The position numbers and the translations under genes were made by a program. Below, one piece after another: positions 43,579-51,113 of a stretch of DNA of 64,000 nucleotides (the stretch's first letter is position 1; each line of letters begins with the position of its first letter). The stretch comes from Nocardia sp. NBC_00403 (GTDB lineage: Bacteria > Actinomycetota > Actinomycetes > Mycobacteriales > Mycobacteriaceae): NCBI RefSeq assembly GCF_036046055.1, contig NZ_CP107939.1, positions 2,976,001-3,040,000 of the forward strand, in the 5' to 3' direction. The notes under the pieces were generated by a model. That model had not been told where the DNA came from. It saw only the letters and a list, made by a program, of their open reading frames with translations, and ran no database searches.

Positions 43579-44705
43579 GCGAGCAGGCCAGGGCTGACCG
43601 CCAGCGCGGTGCGATCACGAGCGCGCGCGACACCGTGCTGGTCACCGGCGCGACCGGATTGGTCGGTGCCGAAGTCGTGGCGCGGCTGGCCGCCGCCGGC
43701 CGACCGGTGGCTGCTGTGCTGCACAGCAATTCGAGCATTGTCCGCAACGACGGCACAGTGCTGGAGGCGGGCACGCCGGTGGCGGGCGATATTCGGGCGC
43801 GCGGTTTCGGCATGTCGGAGCGCGACACCGCCGACCTGGCCGAGCGCGTCGGCGCCATCGTGCACTGTGCGGCGACCACCGCGTTCGACGCGCGAGATTC
43901 CGATTACGAGGAACTGAATGTGCGCGGTACCGTGCACGCCATCGCGCTGGCCAGGCAGTGGGATGTTCCGCTTGTGCATGTCAGCACCGCGTATGTGTGC
44001 GGACGGCGCGGCGGCGTGGTTACCGAGGACGAGCTCGACGCGGGCCAGTCATTCGGGAATGGATACGAGGACAGCAAGTTTCGTGCCGAACAGTTGGTGC
44101 ACGCGGCAGGTGAGCAGGGCCTGCGCTGGGCGATCGTACGGCCCGGCATCGTGACCGGCGTCGGCGACTCGGGCGCGATCCGCGAATACAAGAACCTCTA
44201 CACCGTCGTGAAACTCATGGTGGAAGGCAAACTCCGGGCACTGCCCGGCCGCTACGACGCGACCCTGTCGCTGGCCCCGGTGGATCACGTCGCCGACGTC
44301 ATCGCCGCGGCCGTCCTGGATTTCGACTCCGCGCACGGTCGCACCTTCCACGCGCTCGGCCGAGACACTTTGTCGTTGCGCGAGGTATCGGATGTGCTCG
44401 CCGAGTATCCCTCCTTCGAGGTGGCCACGTTCGTGCCGGAAGCGACCTTTGCCGAGGACGACCTGGACCCGGTAGAACGGGAGTACTACCGGCGCATCGG
44501 CTCGCTCTACACCAGTTACTTCCAGCGGCGCTTGATATTCGACACCGCCCATGCCGAGGTACTACTGGGCAAGCCGTCGCCACCGAGCGGCAAGGACTAC
44601 CTGCGTCTCCTACTCGACTACTGCCTGGAATCGGGATACCTGGGCGTTCCGCTGCCATCGATCGAAGATGTATTGGCGAGCAACGACTTCGGAGGCGGGC
44701 GATGA
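43575..44705 (+). CDS. Thioester-reductase-like extended SDR
   Basis: A 376-residue NAD(P)-dependent enzyme of the extended SDR/thioester reductase group. It has VLVTGATGLVGAEVVARL for cofactor binding, a VHCAATTAFDA strand, STAYVCGRRGG and the active-site Tyr/Lys in YEDSKFRAEQL, followed by VRPGIVTGVGDSG. Relatives release carrier-bound acyl chains as aldehydes or alcohols. ATG 43575 overlaps the carrier protein stop (ATGA), supporting the carrier-bound thioester as substrate; a plain ketoreductase role cannot be excluded. Confidence 0.78.
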   Translation: MSEQARADRQRGAITSARDTVLVTGATGLVGAEVVARLAAAGRPVAAVLHSNSSIVRNDGTVLEAGTPVAGDIRARGFGMSERDTADLAERVGAIVHCAATTAFDARDSDYEELNVRGTVHAIALARQWDVPLVHVSTAYVCGRRGGVVTEDELDAGQSFGNGYEDSKFRAEQLVHAAGEQGLRWAIVRPGIVTGVGDSGAIREYKNLYTVVKLMVEGKLRALPGRYDATLSLAPVDHVADVIAAAVLDFDSAHGRTFHALGRDTLSLREVSDVLAEYPSFEVATFVPEATFAEDDLDPVEREYYRRIGSLYTSYFQRRLIFDTAHAEVLLGKPSPPSGKDYLRLLLDYCLESGYLGVPLPSIEDVLASNDFGGGR

Positions 44706-45658
44706 GCAGTGGATCACCGGGTGAGCGCGACGGGATCGTCGGCGATTCGCTGCGTGAGCTGCTGGCGGGTTCGACGCCCTCGGCGGAGAAAGCCGGTGTC
44801 TACCTCGACGACACCTACGTGCAGGAGTCGGTCGACCAGCTCGACCGGTTGGGTGTCGACGCGGCGAAATTCGCCATGCAACATTCGCTGCTGCTGCTCA
44901 AACCCGATGCGATCCTCGCCCGCGCCGTCGAACCGACGCTGCAATGGCTGGCCGACAACGGTTTTCGTGTGGTCGGCGCCTACCGCGTCCCGGTAGATCG
45001 ACACCTGGCCCGTGCGCTGTGGTACTTCGCATGGAATATCGCCTCACCCGAACGCAGGCGGCTCGCGGATCTGCTGGTCGGCATCTCGGATGTGCTTGTC
45101 CTGGTGGTGCACGGTCCCGACGGGGAGCTGCCGGTCTCGGTGCGGCTCACCGAGGCCAAAGGCGCGACCGATCCACGTAAACGCCGGCCCGGCGAATTGC
45201 GGTATCTGCTCGGCAGGCACAACTATCTACTCAATCTGGTGCACTCACCGGACGATCCCGCCGATGTGCTGCGCGAGCTCGCCATCTACTTCGACGAGCG
45301 GACGCGGGCGGCGGTGATCGCGCAGGCAGGCGCGGGTGTCGACCGCTCGGCCGATGCCGTCGCGATCGCTCATGACCTGTACACCCACGCTCCTGCCCGC
45401 AGCTTCGATCGTACCGACGCACTCGCACGACTGTTGAGCGATCTCGACCGCGCAGGTTTCACGCTCCCGCCGGAGCTCGACCTCGAATCCGACACGGGCT
45501 GCGCGCAATTGCTGTACTCGGCATGGGCCGCTGACCAGGATCTGGATCCGTGGTCGGTGATCGTGCTCGGCTCATACGTTCTTCCCATGCGGACCGGCAC
45601 TCAGCCGCAGACCTTGCGGCCCGTGTCCGCGACAGATTGGTTGGAGGGTCGATCGTGA
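44702..45658 (+). CDS. Divergent nucleoside-diphosphate-kinase-like protein
   Basis: A 318-residue protein whose residues ~60-205 match the NDK fold. SLLLLKPDAILARAVEP corresponds to the NDK start, KGATDPRKRRPGELRYLL to [18 protein letters not shown], and NLVHSPDDPADVLRELAIYF to the active-site block, keeping the catalytic His (His181) and the Arg. It differs from true NDK in a ~60-residue N-terminal extension and a ~110-residue C-terminal extension without a known fold. A normal ndk is at 25441-25857, so this copy is specialised, perhaps to phosphorylate a pathway phosphate. ATG 44702 overlaps the SDR stop. Confidence 0.72.
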   Translation: MSSGSPGERDGIVGDSLRELLAGSTPSAEKAGVYLDDTYVQESVDQLDRLGVDAAKFAMQHSLLLLKPDAILARAVEPTLQWLADNGFRVVGAYRVPVDRHLARALWYFAWNIASPERRRLADLLVGISDVLVLVVHGPDGELPVSVRLTEAKGATDPRKRRPGELRYLLGRHNYLLNLVHSPDDPADVLRELAIYFDERTRAAVIAQAGAGVDRSADAVAIAHDLYTHAPARSFDRTDALARLLSDLDRAGFTLPPELDLESDTGCAQLLYSAWAADQDLDPWSVIVLGSYVLPMRTGTQPQTLRPVSATDWLEGRS

Positions 45659-46647
45659 CCACAGACGCAGCACCGGTACGGGCAGCAAGCCATGTCCGCA
45701 CCATCTCCCGCGAACTAGCGCATCGCTGCGCGGTCTCGGAGGTCTTCGTGACCTCGCTGGATACCGCGGCACCGGACGAGTTCGTCGCGGGCGCACAGCT
45801 ACCGAGAATGCACGCCTACTACGGCGACCACCACGGTTCGCTCGCGATGCGACACGATCCGCTGCTGGTGATGGAGGCGGGCAGGCAGGCGGCGATCGCG
45901 CTGACCCATGAGTTCTACGGTGTACCGCCCGAAATGGCGTTCGTTGTCAGGACTTTCAACGGCACCGGCTCCGATACCACGGCCTGGGAAGTCCGCACCG
46001 CGCCCGCCGACCTCGTGATGCGGGTACGGGTGCCACAGCAGCACCGCCGCGGTGGCGTGCTGCACGGCCTCGATATGGTGCTGGATATCGAGTGTGCGGG
46101 CGAGCCGATGCTGACCGTCGACGGTTCCTTCTCCTGGGTCACCTCGAGACAGTGGTCGGGCCTGCGCTCCGCGTTCCGGGACAGTCTGGGGCTCGGGCCT
46201 TTCCACGGCGCCTCGGCACTGACCGAACGCGCCGTGCCTGCCGCGGTGGGCCGGGAGAACTGGCGCAACGTCGTCATCGGTCCGCCGCGCCGGGACGGCG
46301 CAACCGCGCGGGCCGCGTTGGTCGCCGACCTCGGCCACCCGTTCTTGTTCGATCATCAGCTCGACCATGTCCCCGGTAGTCTGCTCATCGAAGCGTGCCG
46401 CCAGACCGCACTATCGATGATCGTCGACGAATTGCCGCGGTTGGAGTGTGTAGCAAGTACTTTCGATCGATTCGTCGAACTCGACCTGCCGGCCGAATGC
46501 GTGGCAGAGATCGTCGAACAGGGTGCGGGCACCGTGGTGATCCACTGCGAGATCCACCAGGCCGGTGCCGTCGCGGCCCAAGTAGATCTCGAATTCGCGG
46601 AGGACACACTGGATCCCGAGGCCGAACCGGACTCGGGAATCGTCTGA
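45655..46647 (+). CDS. AfsA/ScbA-family butyrolactone synthase-like protein
   Basis: A 330-residue protein with two AfsA hot-dog repeats. The first has RMHAYYGDHHG and DPLLVMEAGRQAAIALTHEF (~45-85), the second GHPFLFDHQLDHVPGSLLIE followed by ACRQTALS (~222-250); both carry the conserved Glu and Arg of the family. AfsA condenses a beta-ketoacyl carrier thioester with DHAP to start A-factor-type gamma-butyrolactones. GTG 45655 overlaps the NDK-like stop (GTGA). No gamma-butyrolactone receptor (ArpA-type TetR) is adjacent, so the product may be a structural lipid or antibiotic part rather than a signal. Confidence 0.85.
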   Translation: MTTDAAPVRAASHVRTISRELAHRCAVSEVFVTSLDTAAPDEFVAGAQLPRMHAYYGDHHGSLAMRHDPLLVMEAGRQAAIALTHEFYGVPPEMAFVVRTFNGTGSDTTAWEVRTAPADLVMRVRVPQQHRRGGVLHGLDMVLDIECAGEPMLTVDGSFSWVTSRQWSGLRSAFRDSLGLGPFHGASALTERAVPAAVGRENWRNVVIGPPRRDGATARAALVADLGHPFLFDHQLDHVPGSLLIEACRQTALSMIVDELPRLECVASTFDRFVELDLPAECVAEIVEQGAGTVVIHCEIHQAGAVAAQVDLEFAEDTLDPEAEPDSGIV

Positions 46648-46661
46648 TGGACAGGAGCCCG

Positions 46662-47279
46662 ATGGGCAACGATCTGCTGACCACCACCAGGGCCTTCCGG
46701 CGCCGCCTCGACCTCACCAGGCCGGTCGCCAGGCAGGACCTGCTCGCCTGCCTCGACGTCGCGGTGCACGCCCCGAGCGGCACCAACCGGCAGCCGTGGC
46801 GTTTCCTCGTGGTCGAGGATTTCGATACCAAACAGCAGATCGCCGAGTACTACCGAAAAGGCTTTGCCGCCTACCTGTCCGCCCGCACTCCACGCCCCGA
46901 TCAACTCGGCGACCTCGCCTCCGGCCGCTACCTCGCCGCCCACCTGCACGAGGTCCCGGCGCTGGTGGTCGTCTGCTCGCTCGGTCGCCCACCCGCGAAC
47001 GCCGCAGCCCTCCAACTCGCCAGCTTCTACGGCTCCATCTACCCGGCGGTCTGGAACTTCATGCTGGCCCTGCACGACCGCGGCCTCGGATCCACCATGA
47101 CCACCGCCCACCTGGTATATGAGCAAGAGATCGCCGACCTCCTCGGCATCCCCTTCGACCAGATAACCCAGGTCGCTATGCTCCCGGTGGCCCACCTGCT
47201 GCCCGGTACCAGAAGTCGAGGCCCGCGCCGCATTCCGGCCGCCGAGGTGACGATGTGGAACCGCTGGAGCGAGGAGTGA
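46662..47279 (+). CDS. Nitroreductase-family oxidoreductase
   Basis: A 205-residue FMN-dependent enzyme of the nitroreductase superfamily. It has TTTRAFRRRLDLTRPV and CLDVAVHAPSGTNRQPWRFL at the start, where the Ser/Asn/Arg contact FMN, and a C-terminal GIPFDQITQVAMLPVAHLLP. Members reduce nitro groups, enones or iodotyrosines; reduction of a butenolide or other C=C in the same pathway is an attractive guess. ATG 46662 has AGGAG 4 bases upstream. ATG 46647 overlaps the AfsA stop (TGATG) and may be used instead. Confidence 0.83.
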   Translation: MGNDLLTTTRAFRRRLDLTRPVARQDLLACLDVAVHAPSGTNRQPWRFLVVEDFDTKQQIAEYYRKGFAAYLSARTPRPDQLGDLASGRYLAAHLHEVPALVVVCSLGRPPANAAALQLASFYGSIYPAVWNFMLALHDRGLGSTMTTAHLVYEQEIADLLGIPFDQITQVAMLPVAHLLPGTRSRGPRRIPAAEVTMWNRWSEE

Positions 47280-47325
47280 GGGGCGTAACGGTGGGTGCGG
47301 CCAGGCGCGAGTATCGGGGCGCGGA

Positions 47326-48267
47326 ATGAGCAGTGCAGCAGCAACAGCGTCGACTCCGCGCGTGCTCGGATCCCTCGCGCGCATCGCCCGATTCACCGTG
47401 GTGATGTACAAGCCGCACTACCTGCTGTACGGCGTGCTCTGGGTGCTCGCACTCGAAGGCACGGCAGCTCTTGTCTCCCAGCCCGATTCGTCATGGCATC
47501 CGACCGCGTCCACTGTTGTCCGCATCGTCGTGGTCGCCTTCGTCCTGCTGTACCTGCGCATGGTCGACGAACAGAAGGACCTCGACTACGACAGGGTGCA
47601 CAACCCCGACCGCCCCCTGGTGACCGGCGCGATCAGCGCGAACGAACTGCGCAGCGCGATGGCGGTCATCGCGGTGGGCGCCATCGCCGCCAGCCTGACA
47701 CTCTCGATCGGTTCGGCGGTACTGATCGCCGCCGTACTCGCCTACGGTCTTGTCCTCTGGGGTCTGGAGAATCTTTCGACAACCGTGCGCACCGACATCG
47801 TGCTGAACCTGGCTATCACCTACCCGGTCCAGCTACTCGTCACCGCGTACGTCGTCGTTTCTGCGATCGGAACCGGCGAAGTCCGATCCCGTTGGCAGGC
47901 AGCGGCCGTCGCGATCATCTTCGCCGGTGCTTTCCTCCAGTTCGAATTCGCCCGCAAGACATCCAAGTCGCCGCGCCCCGGCGAGATGTACTACTCGAAT
48001 GCCTTGGGTGCCAACGGCAGCGCGACTGCTGCGCTGGTGTGCGCCGCCATAGCGGTTTTCGGCGACCTCGCCCTGGTTCGGCCGTGGACCTACTCCGGGC
48101 CGCAAGCTCTGATCGCCTGGATTCCTGTGGTGCTCTTACTGATTCCAGCCACGGCAGCATCGAAGTTCCGACGCGCGAGCACACCGGACTACCCGGTCTT
48201 ACCCGCGGTCCTGTTCATTCTTGCCCTCTACCTCGTGCTGATCGTTCAGGCGCTGGTCCTGACCTGA
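47326..48267 (+). CDS. UbiA-family prenyltransferase-like membrane protein
   Basis: A 313-residue protein with about 8-9 hydrophobic helices. The Asp-rich cytosolic loop after helix 2, RMVDEQKDLDYDRVHNPDRP followed by LVTG, fits the UbiA motif (DxxxDxxxD...RPL) that binds diphosphate through Mg2+. The second motif is less canonical (FEFARKTSKSPRPGEMYYSN). UbiA enzymes transfer an isoprenyl or related group from its diphosphate to an acceptor. It starts 46 bases after the nitroreductase gene and ends the operon. The donor may be isoprenoid or, speculatively, a diphosphate made by the two phosphotransferases encoded upstream. Confidence 0.8.
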   Translation: MSSAAATASTPRVLGSLARIARFTVVMYKPHYLLYGVLWVLALEGTAALVSQPDSSWHPTASTVVRIVVVAFVLLYLRMVDEQKDLDYDRVHNPDRPLVTGAISANELRSAMAVIAVGAIAASLTLSIGSAVLIAAVLAYGLVLWGLENLSTTVRTDIVLNLAITYPVQLLVTAYVVVSAIGTGEVRSRWQAAAVAIIFAGAFLQFEFARKTSKSPRPGEMYYSNALGANGSATAALVCAAIAVFGDLALVRPWTYSGPQALIAWIPVVLLLIPATAASKFRRASTPDYPVLPAVLFILALYLVLIVQALVLT

Positions 48268-48335
48268 TCACCGAGGTCAGTCGAACACCACAGGCCGCAT
48301 TTGGTGGAGTGCGTCTCTCGACGTTTGCCGCAGCC

Positions 48336-48353
48336 AGGTGCCACTCGGCACCT
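48336..48353. terminator. Hairpin between UbiA-like and methyltransferase genes
   Basis: AGGTGCC-ACTC-GGCACCT forms a 7-bp stem overlapping the methyltransferase stop, between convergent genes. No T tract follows, so its efficiency is uncertain. Confidence 0.4.
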
Positions 48354-49446
48354 AACTGGGGCGCACTTCGAGGACATTGTCGGGGGCTACGGTGGGGATA
48401 CGGCGCACGAGGGTGAATCCTGAGGCGGCCAGGAAGTCTCGGTATTGGTCTTCGGTGCGTTCGCGGCCGCCTACGTTGATGAGCATTTCCAGGTCGATGA
48501 ATTTTCCCGGGTGCGGTCGATTATCTTCGGGGAGAACGAGTTCGATGAGCAGCAGCGTCGCGTCCTCGGGCATCTGCTCGCGCAGGGTGTGCAGGATCTG
48601 CTTGGCTTTGTCGTCGGACCAGTCGTGGATGATGTGTTTGAGAATGTAGGCGTCGCCGCCCTTGGGCACCGTCTCGAAGAAGGAGCCGCTTTCGACCGTG
48701 CAGCGGTCGGCGAGGCCGAGTTCGGCGAGGCGGGCGGGCGCCGACGCGACCACTTCCGGCAGATCGAACAGGATGCCGCGTGATGTCGGTGTGCGGGAGA
48801 GGATTTCGGTGAGCAGGGTGCCCTGTCCACCACCTACATCGACAATCGTGCCGTACTGGCCGAAGTCGTAGGCGGCGAACAGCGGTTCTGTCGCCAGGGT
48901 GCCGATGCTGGTCATGGCGCGGTCGAACAGTTCGCCGAGCTCGCGGTCTTTCCGCACGTAGTCGAAGAACGACATGCCGTCCAGATCCGTGCCGACGGTT
49001 TCACCGGTGCGCACCGCGTCGACCAGATGCGTCCAATGATTGCGGTGCATCGGCGAGCCGAAGAAGAGCACGGTATCGCGCAGCGAAACGCTCGTATCCC
49101 GACGCAGCGCCTGTGCCATCGGGGTGAGCGTGTATTTGCCGTCCGATCGGCGAGCGAAGATGCCGTGGCTCGTCAGAAGCTGTAGCAGGCGATGTAGCGC
49201 GTCCTCGTTCGCGCCGGTGGCGCGCGCCAACTCCGCACCGTTGCGCGGACCATCGGCAAGTGCGTCTGCCACACCGAGTGCGGCGGCCGCGTGGATCGCC
49301 TGGGTCAAGAACCCGGCAACGATCATTTCCAGCAGCGCGATATGCCCTGGCACAAGTCGCCGGTGCAGCCCCGCCATCGAATTGCGGGCGAATTCGATCA
49401 CCCGCAACAGCGCCTGCGGTGGAACTTTCGATCGGTTGGATGCCAT
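48352..49446 (-). CDS. SAM-dependent O-methyltransferase (AdoMet_MTase, class-I plant-type fold)
   Basis: A 364-residue protein with the two-domain plan of hydroxyneurosporene/acetylserotonin-type O-methyltransferases. The N-terminal winged-helix dimerisation domain (~40-120, ALGVADALADGPRNGAELAR) precedes a SAM-binding domain with TIVDVGGGQGTLLTEI and the catalytic His in LKHIIHDWSDDKA. The C-terminal ERTEDQYRDFLAASGF is also typical. It methylates a hydroxyl of an unknown small molecule. It is convergent with the biosynthetic operon and may tailor its product, but no promoter or overlap proves that. The ATG at 49446 follows GGAGG by 4-5 bases. Confidence 0.87.
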   Translation of the reverse strand: MASNRSKVPPQALLRVIEFARNSMAGLHRRLVPGHIALLEMIVAGFLTQAIHAAAALGVADALADGPRNGAELARATGANEDALHRLLQLLTSHGIFARRSDGKYTLTPMAQALRRDTSVSLRDTVLFFGSPMHRNHWTHLVDAVRTGETVGTDLDGMSFFDYVRKDRELGELFDRAMTSIGTLATEPLFAAYDFGQYGTIVDVGGGQGTLLTEILSRTPTSRGILFDLPEVVASAPARLAELGLADRCTVESGSFFETVPKGGDAYILKHIIHDWSDDKAKQILHTLREQMPEDATLLLIELVLPEDNRPHPGKFIDLEMLINVGGRERTEDQYRDFLAASGFTLVRRIPTVAPDNVLEVRPS

Positions 49447-49737
49447 CGTGCCTCCATCCCGTCGGGTATCGAGAAGTTTTCTATCAGGAGGCTACGTGGC
49501 GATTCGCCGCTCGCGCGGCTAAATGAGCAGCAACGCCGCCAGCGGCGTCGCCACCCAGATCGCGGCTCCCGCGAGCAAACATCGGCCGTGGGCGGGTGGT
49601 GCGCCCTGCACTGGCCGGACCACCGCTGATGACGTGAACTTGCTTGTCGAGACGGGCACGCTACCCGGCTTCGGCCGACCGGTACACGGGGCGGTATCGG
49701 AGGTGAGCCGCCTCGTACCGCGATGCCGACTGCAGGG

Positions 49738-50556
49738 TCAGCCGCCGAGGCGCGCCTGGAGTGCGAGGGCGTCGCGCGGTGCCATGACCTTCGCGTCGTT
49801 GTCGAAGTAGACGAATACATCGCGGTCCGCGGCCCACCAGCGGATCTTCTCCGCCCACATGTCGAGGCCATCGTCGGTGTAGCCGCTGACGTAGAGCTCG
49901 TCGTGGCCGTGCAGCCGGATGTAGACGAAATTCGAGGTGACTTCCTCGATGAGCGGGTATTTTCCTGCCGCGTCGGCGACGACCAGTGCGATGTCGTGTG
50001 CGGCCAACAGTTCGGTGAACTGCGGCGTGACGAAGCTCGGATGTCGGATCTCGAGCGCGTACCGCATCGGCCGTTCGGCGTCGGTCGTGGTGAATCCGGG
50101 GTCGACCCGATGGTCGTGCTGTGCCGCGATCTCGGCCGCCCGTGTCGTCGTGCGGGGCAGGTGGCCGAAGAATTCGGCTAGTAGGACCGGATCGAAGGCG
50201 AAGTTGGGAGGCAGCTGCCAGAGGATCGGCCCCAGCTTGGGGCCGAGCGCAAGCAGACCGGACGCGAGGAAGTTCGCCAGCAGGGCGTCACCGTCGCGCA
50301 GCCGCTTCATATGGGTGATGAACCTGCTGCCCTTCACCGCGAACACGAAGTCCTCCGGCGTCTGGCTCGCCCACTTCTGGTAGCTCGACGGACGCTGCAA
50401 GGCATAGAACGAACCATTGATCTCGACGCTGTCGAGTTGCTGCGATAGATAGGCGAGCTCGTTCTTGTGGGTCACCCCTTCGGGATAGAAGGTGCCGCGC
50501 CACGGCGGATACACCCACCCCGATGTGCCGATCCGGATCTCGCCCACGCTGTCCAT
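49738..50556 (-). CDS. DUF72 (YecE-like) protein
   Basis: A 272-residue TIM-barrel-like protein of the DUF72/YecE family. It starts MDSVGEIRIGTSGWVYPPWR and contains LDSVEINGSFYALQRPSSYQ, FAVKGSRFITHMKRL, ALEIRHPSF and the C-terminal VFVYFDNDAKVMAP. The biochemical function is unknown. ATG 50556 is chosen because homology begins there; the frame further upstream to 50682 reads into the repeat region and is not coding. It lies 291 bases upstream of the methyltransferase gene on the same strand. That gap contains only a weak 6-bp GC hairpin (ACGCCG-CCAG-CGGCGT). Confidence 0.87.
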   Translation of the reverse strand: MDSVGEIRIGTSGWVYPPWRGTFYPEGVTHKNELAYLSQQLDSVEINGSFYALQRPSSYQKWASQTPEDFVFAVKGSRFITHMKRLRDGDALLANFLASGLLALGPKLGPILWQLPPNFAFDPVLLAEFFGHLPRTTTRAAEIAAQHDHRVDPGFTTTDAERPMRYALEIRHPSFVTPQFTELLAAHDIALVVADAAGKYPLIEEVTSNFVYIRLHGHDELYVSGYTDDGLDMWAEKIRWWAADRDVFVYFDNDAKVMAPRDALALQARLGG

Positions 50557-50667
50557 CGTGGCAGACACAATCCCTGCGAAGACGCAGGCCGCACCCCTCG
50601 TCGTTGTCGGGGTTGGGGCTGCCAGCCTCTGAAGGCCAGCGAACGGGACTCGGCTGTGGCACACCCC

Positions 50668-50961
50668 GCCCCCACTCGGCACGATGATGTCTTCCGAGCG
50701 CAGCGAGACCGAGCACAGAGTTCGGGGCGCATCCCACCTCTACAACCCCCTGAGCGCCTAAACCAAAGTCGCAAGCTCAACTACCGACGCCCCCACTCGG
50801 CACGATGATGTCTTCCGAGCGAAGCGAGACCGAGCACAGAGTTCGGGGCGCATCCCACCTCTACAACCCCCTGAGCGCCTAAACCAAAGTCGCAAGCTCA
50901 ACTACCGACGCCCCCACTCGGCACGATGATGTCTTCCGAGCGAAGCGAGACCGAGCACTAG
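50668..50961. repeat. 121-bp tandem repeat, 2.4 copies
   Basis: Units start at 50668, 50789 and 50910, each beginning GCCCCCACTCGGCACGATGA. The first two are complete and differ at one base (CGAGCGCAGC versus CGAGCGAAGC); the third is cut after about 52 bases and runs into the inverted repeat. Near-identity means recent duplication. Confidence 0.92.
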
Positions 50962-50962
50962 A

Positions 50963-51056
50963 GTTCGCGGCCCGTCTCGCTTCCGAGCCGTCGAAGCGCA
51001 TGCGACGAAGTCGCGAGTCTCGACGGCTCGGAAGCGAGACCAAGGGGGCCGCGAAC
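50963..51056. repeat. Large inverted repeat (32-bp arms)
   Basis: Arm 50963-50994 pairs with 51020-51056: 11 bp (50963-50973 with 51046-51056), a 5-base bulge on the right side, then 21 bp (50974-50994 with 51020-51040), all perfect. The 25-base loop has its own 5-bp hairpin (GCGAC-GAA-GTCGC). RNA or single-stranded DNA from it would fold very stably. Confidence 0.9.
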
Positions 51057-51059
51057 ACG

Positions 51060-51112
51060 CAGCGCCGCAGGCGCTGCCAAAAAACACAGCGCCGCAGGCG
51101 CTGCCAAAAAAA
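51060..51112 (-). terminator. Tandem hairpin terminators after the MerR gene
   Basis: Two direct repeats, 51060-51086 and 51087-51112, each contain CAGCGCC-GCA-GGCGCTG and an A tract. On the minus strand the stem at 51087-51103 is followed by TG and six Ts (51084-51079), a good terminator for the gene ending at 51114. The second stem may be a back-up. Confidence 0.8.
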
Positions 51113-51113
51113 C

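Larger units (their letters stand above)
50557..51113. other. 557-bp non-coding, repeat-rich segment
   Basis: No gene supported. From left to right it holds ~110 unremarkable bases that should include the DUF72 promoter, a 121-bp tandem repeat (2.4 copies), a very large inverted repeat, and two hairpin-plus-A-tract repeats that act as the terminator of the MerR gene. Its open frames are by-products of the repeats. Confidence 0.8.

Noticed and set aside
50668..50961. Possible CRISPR array
   Set aside because: The 121-bp units are contiguous with no distinct spacers between short repeats, and no cas genes are present.
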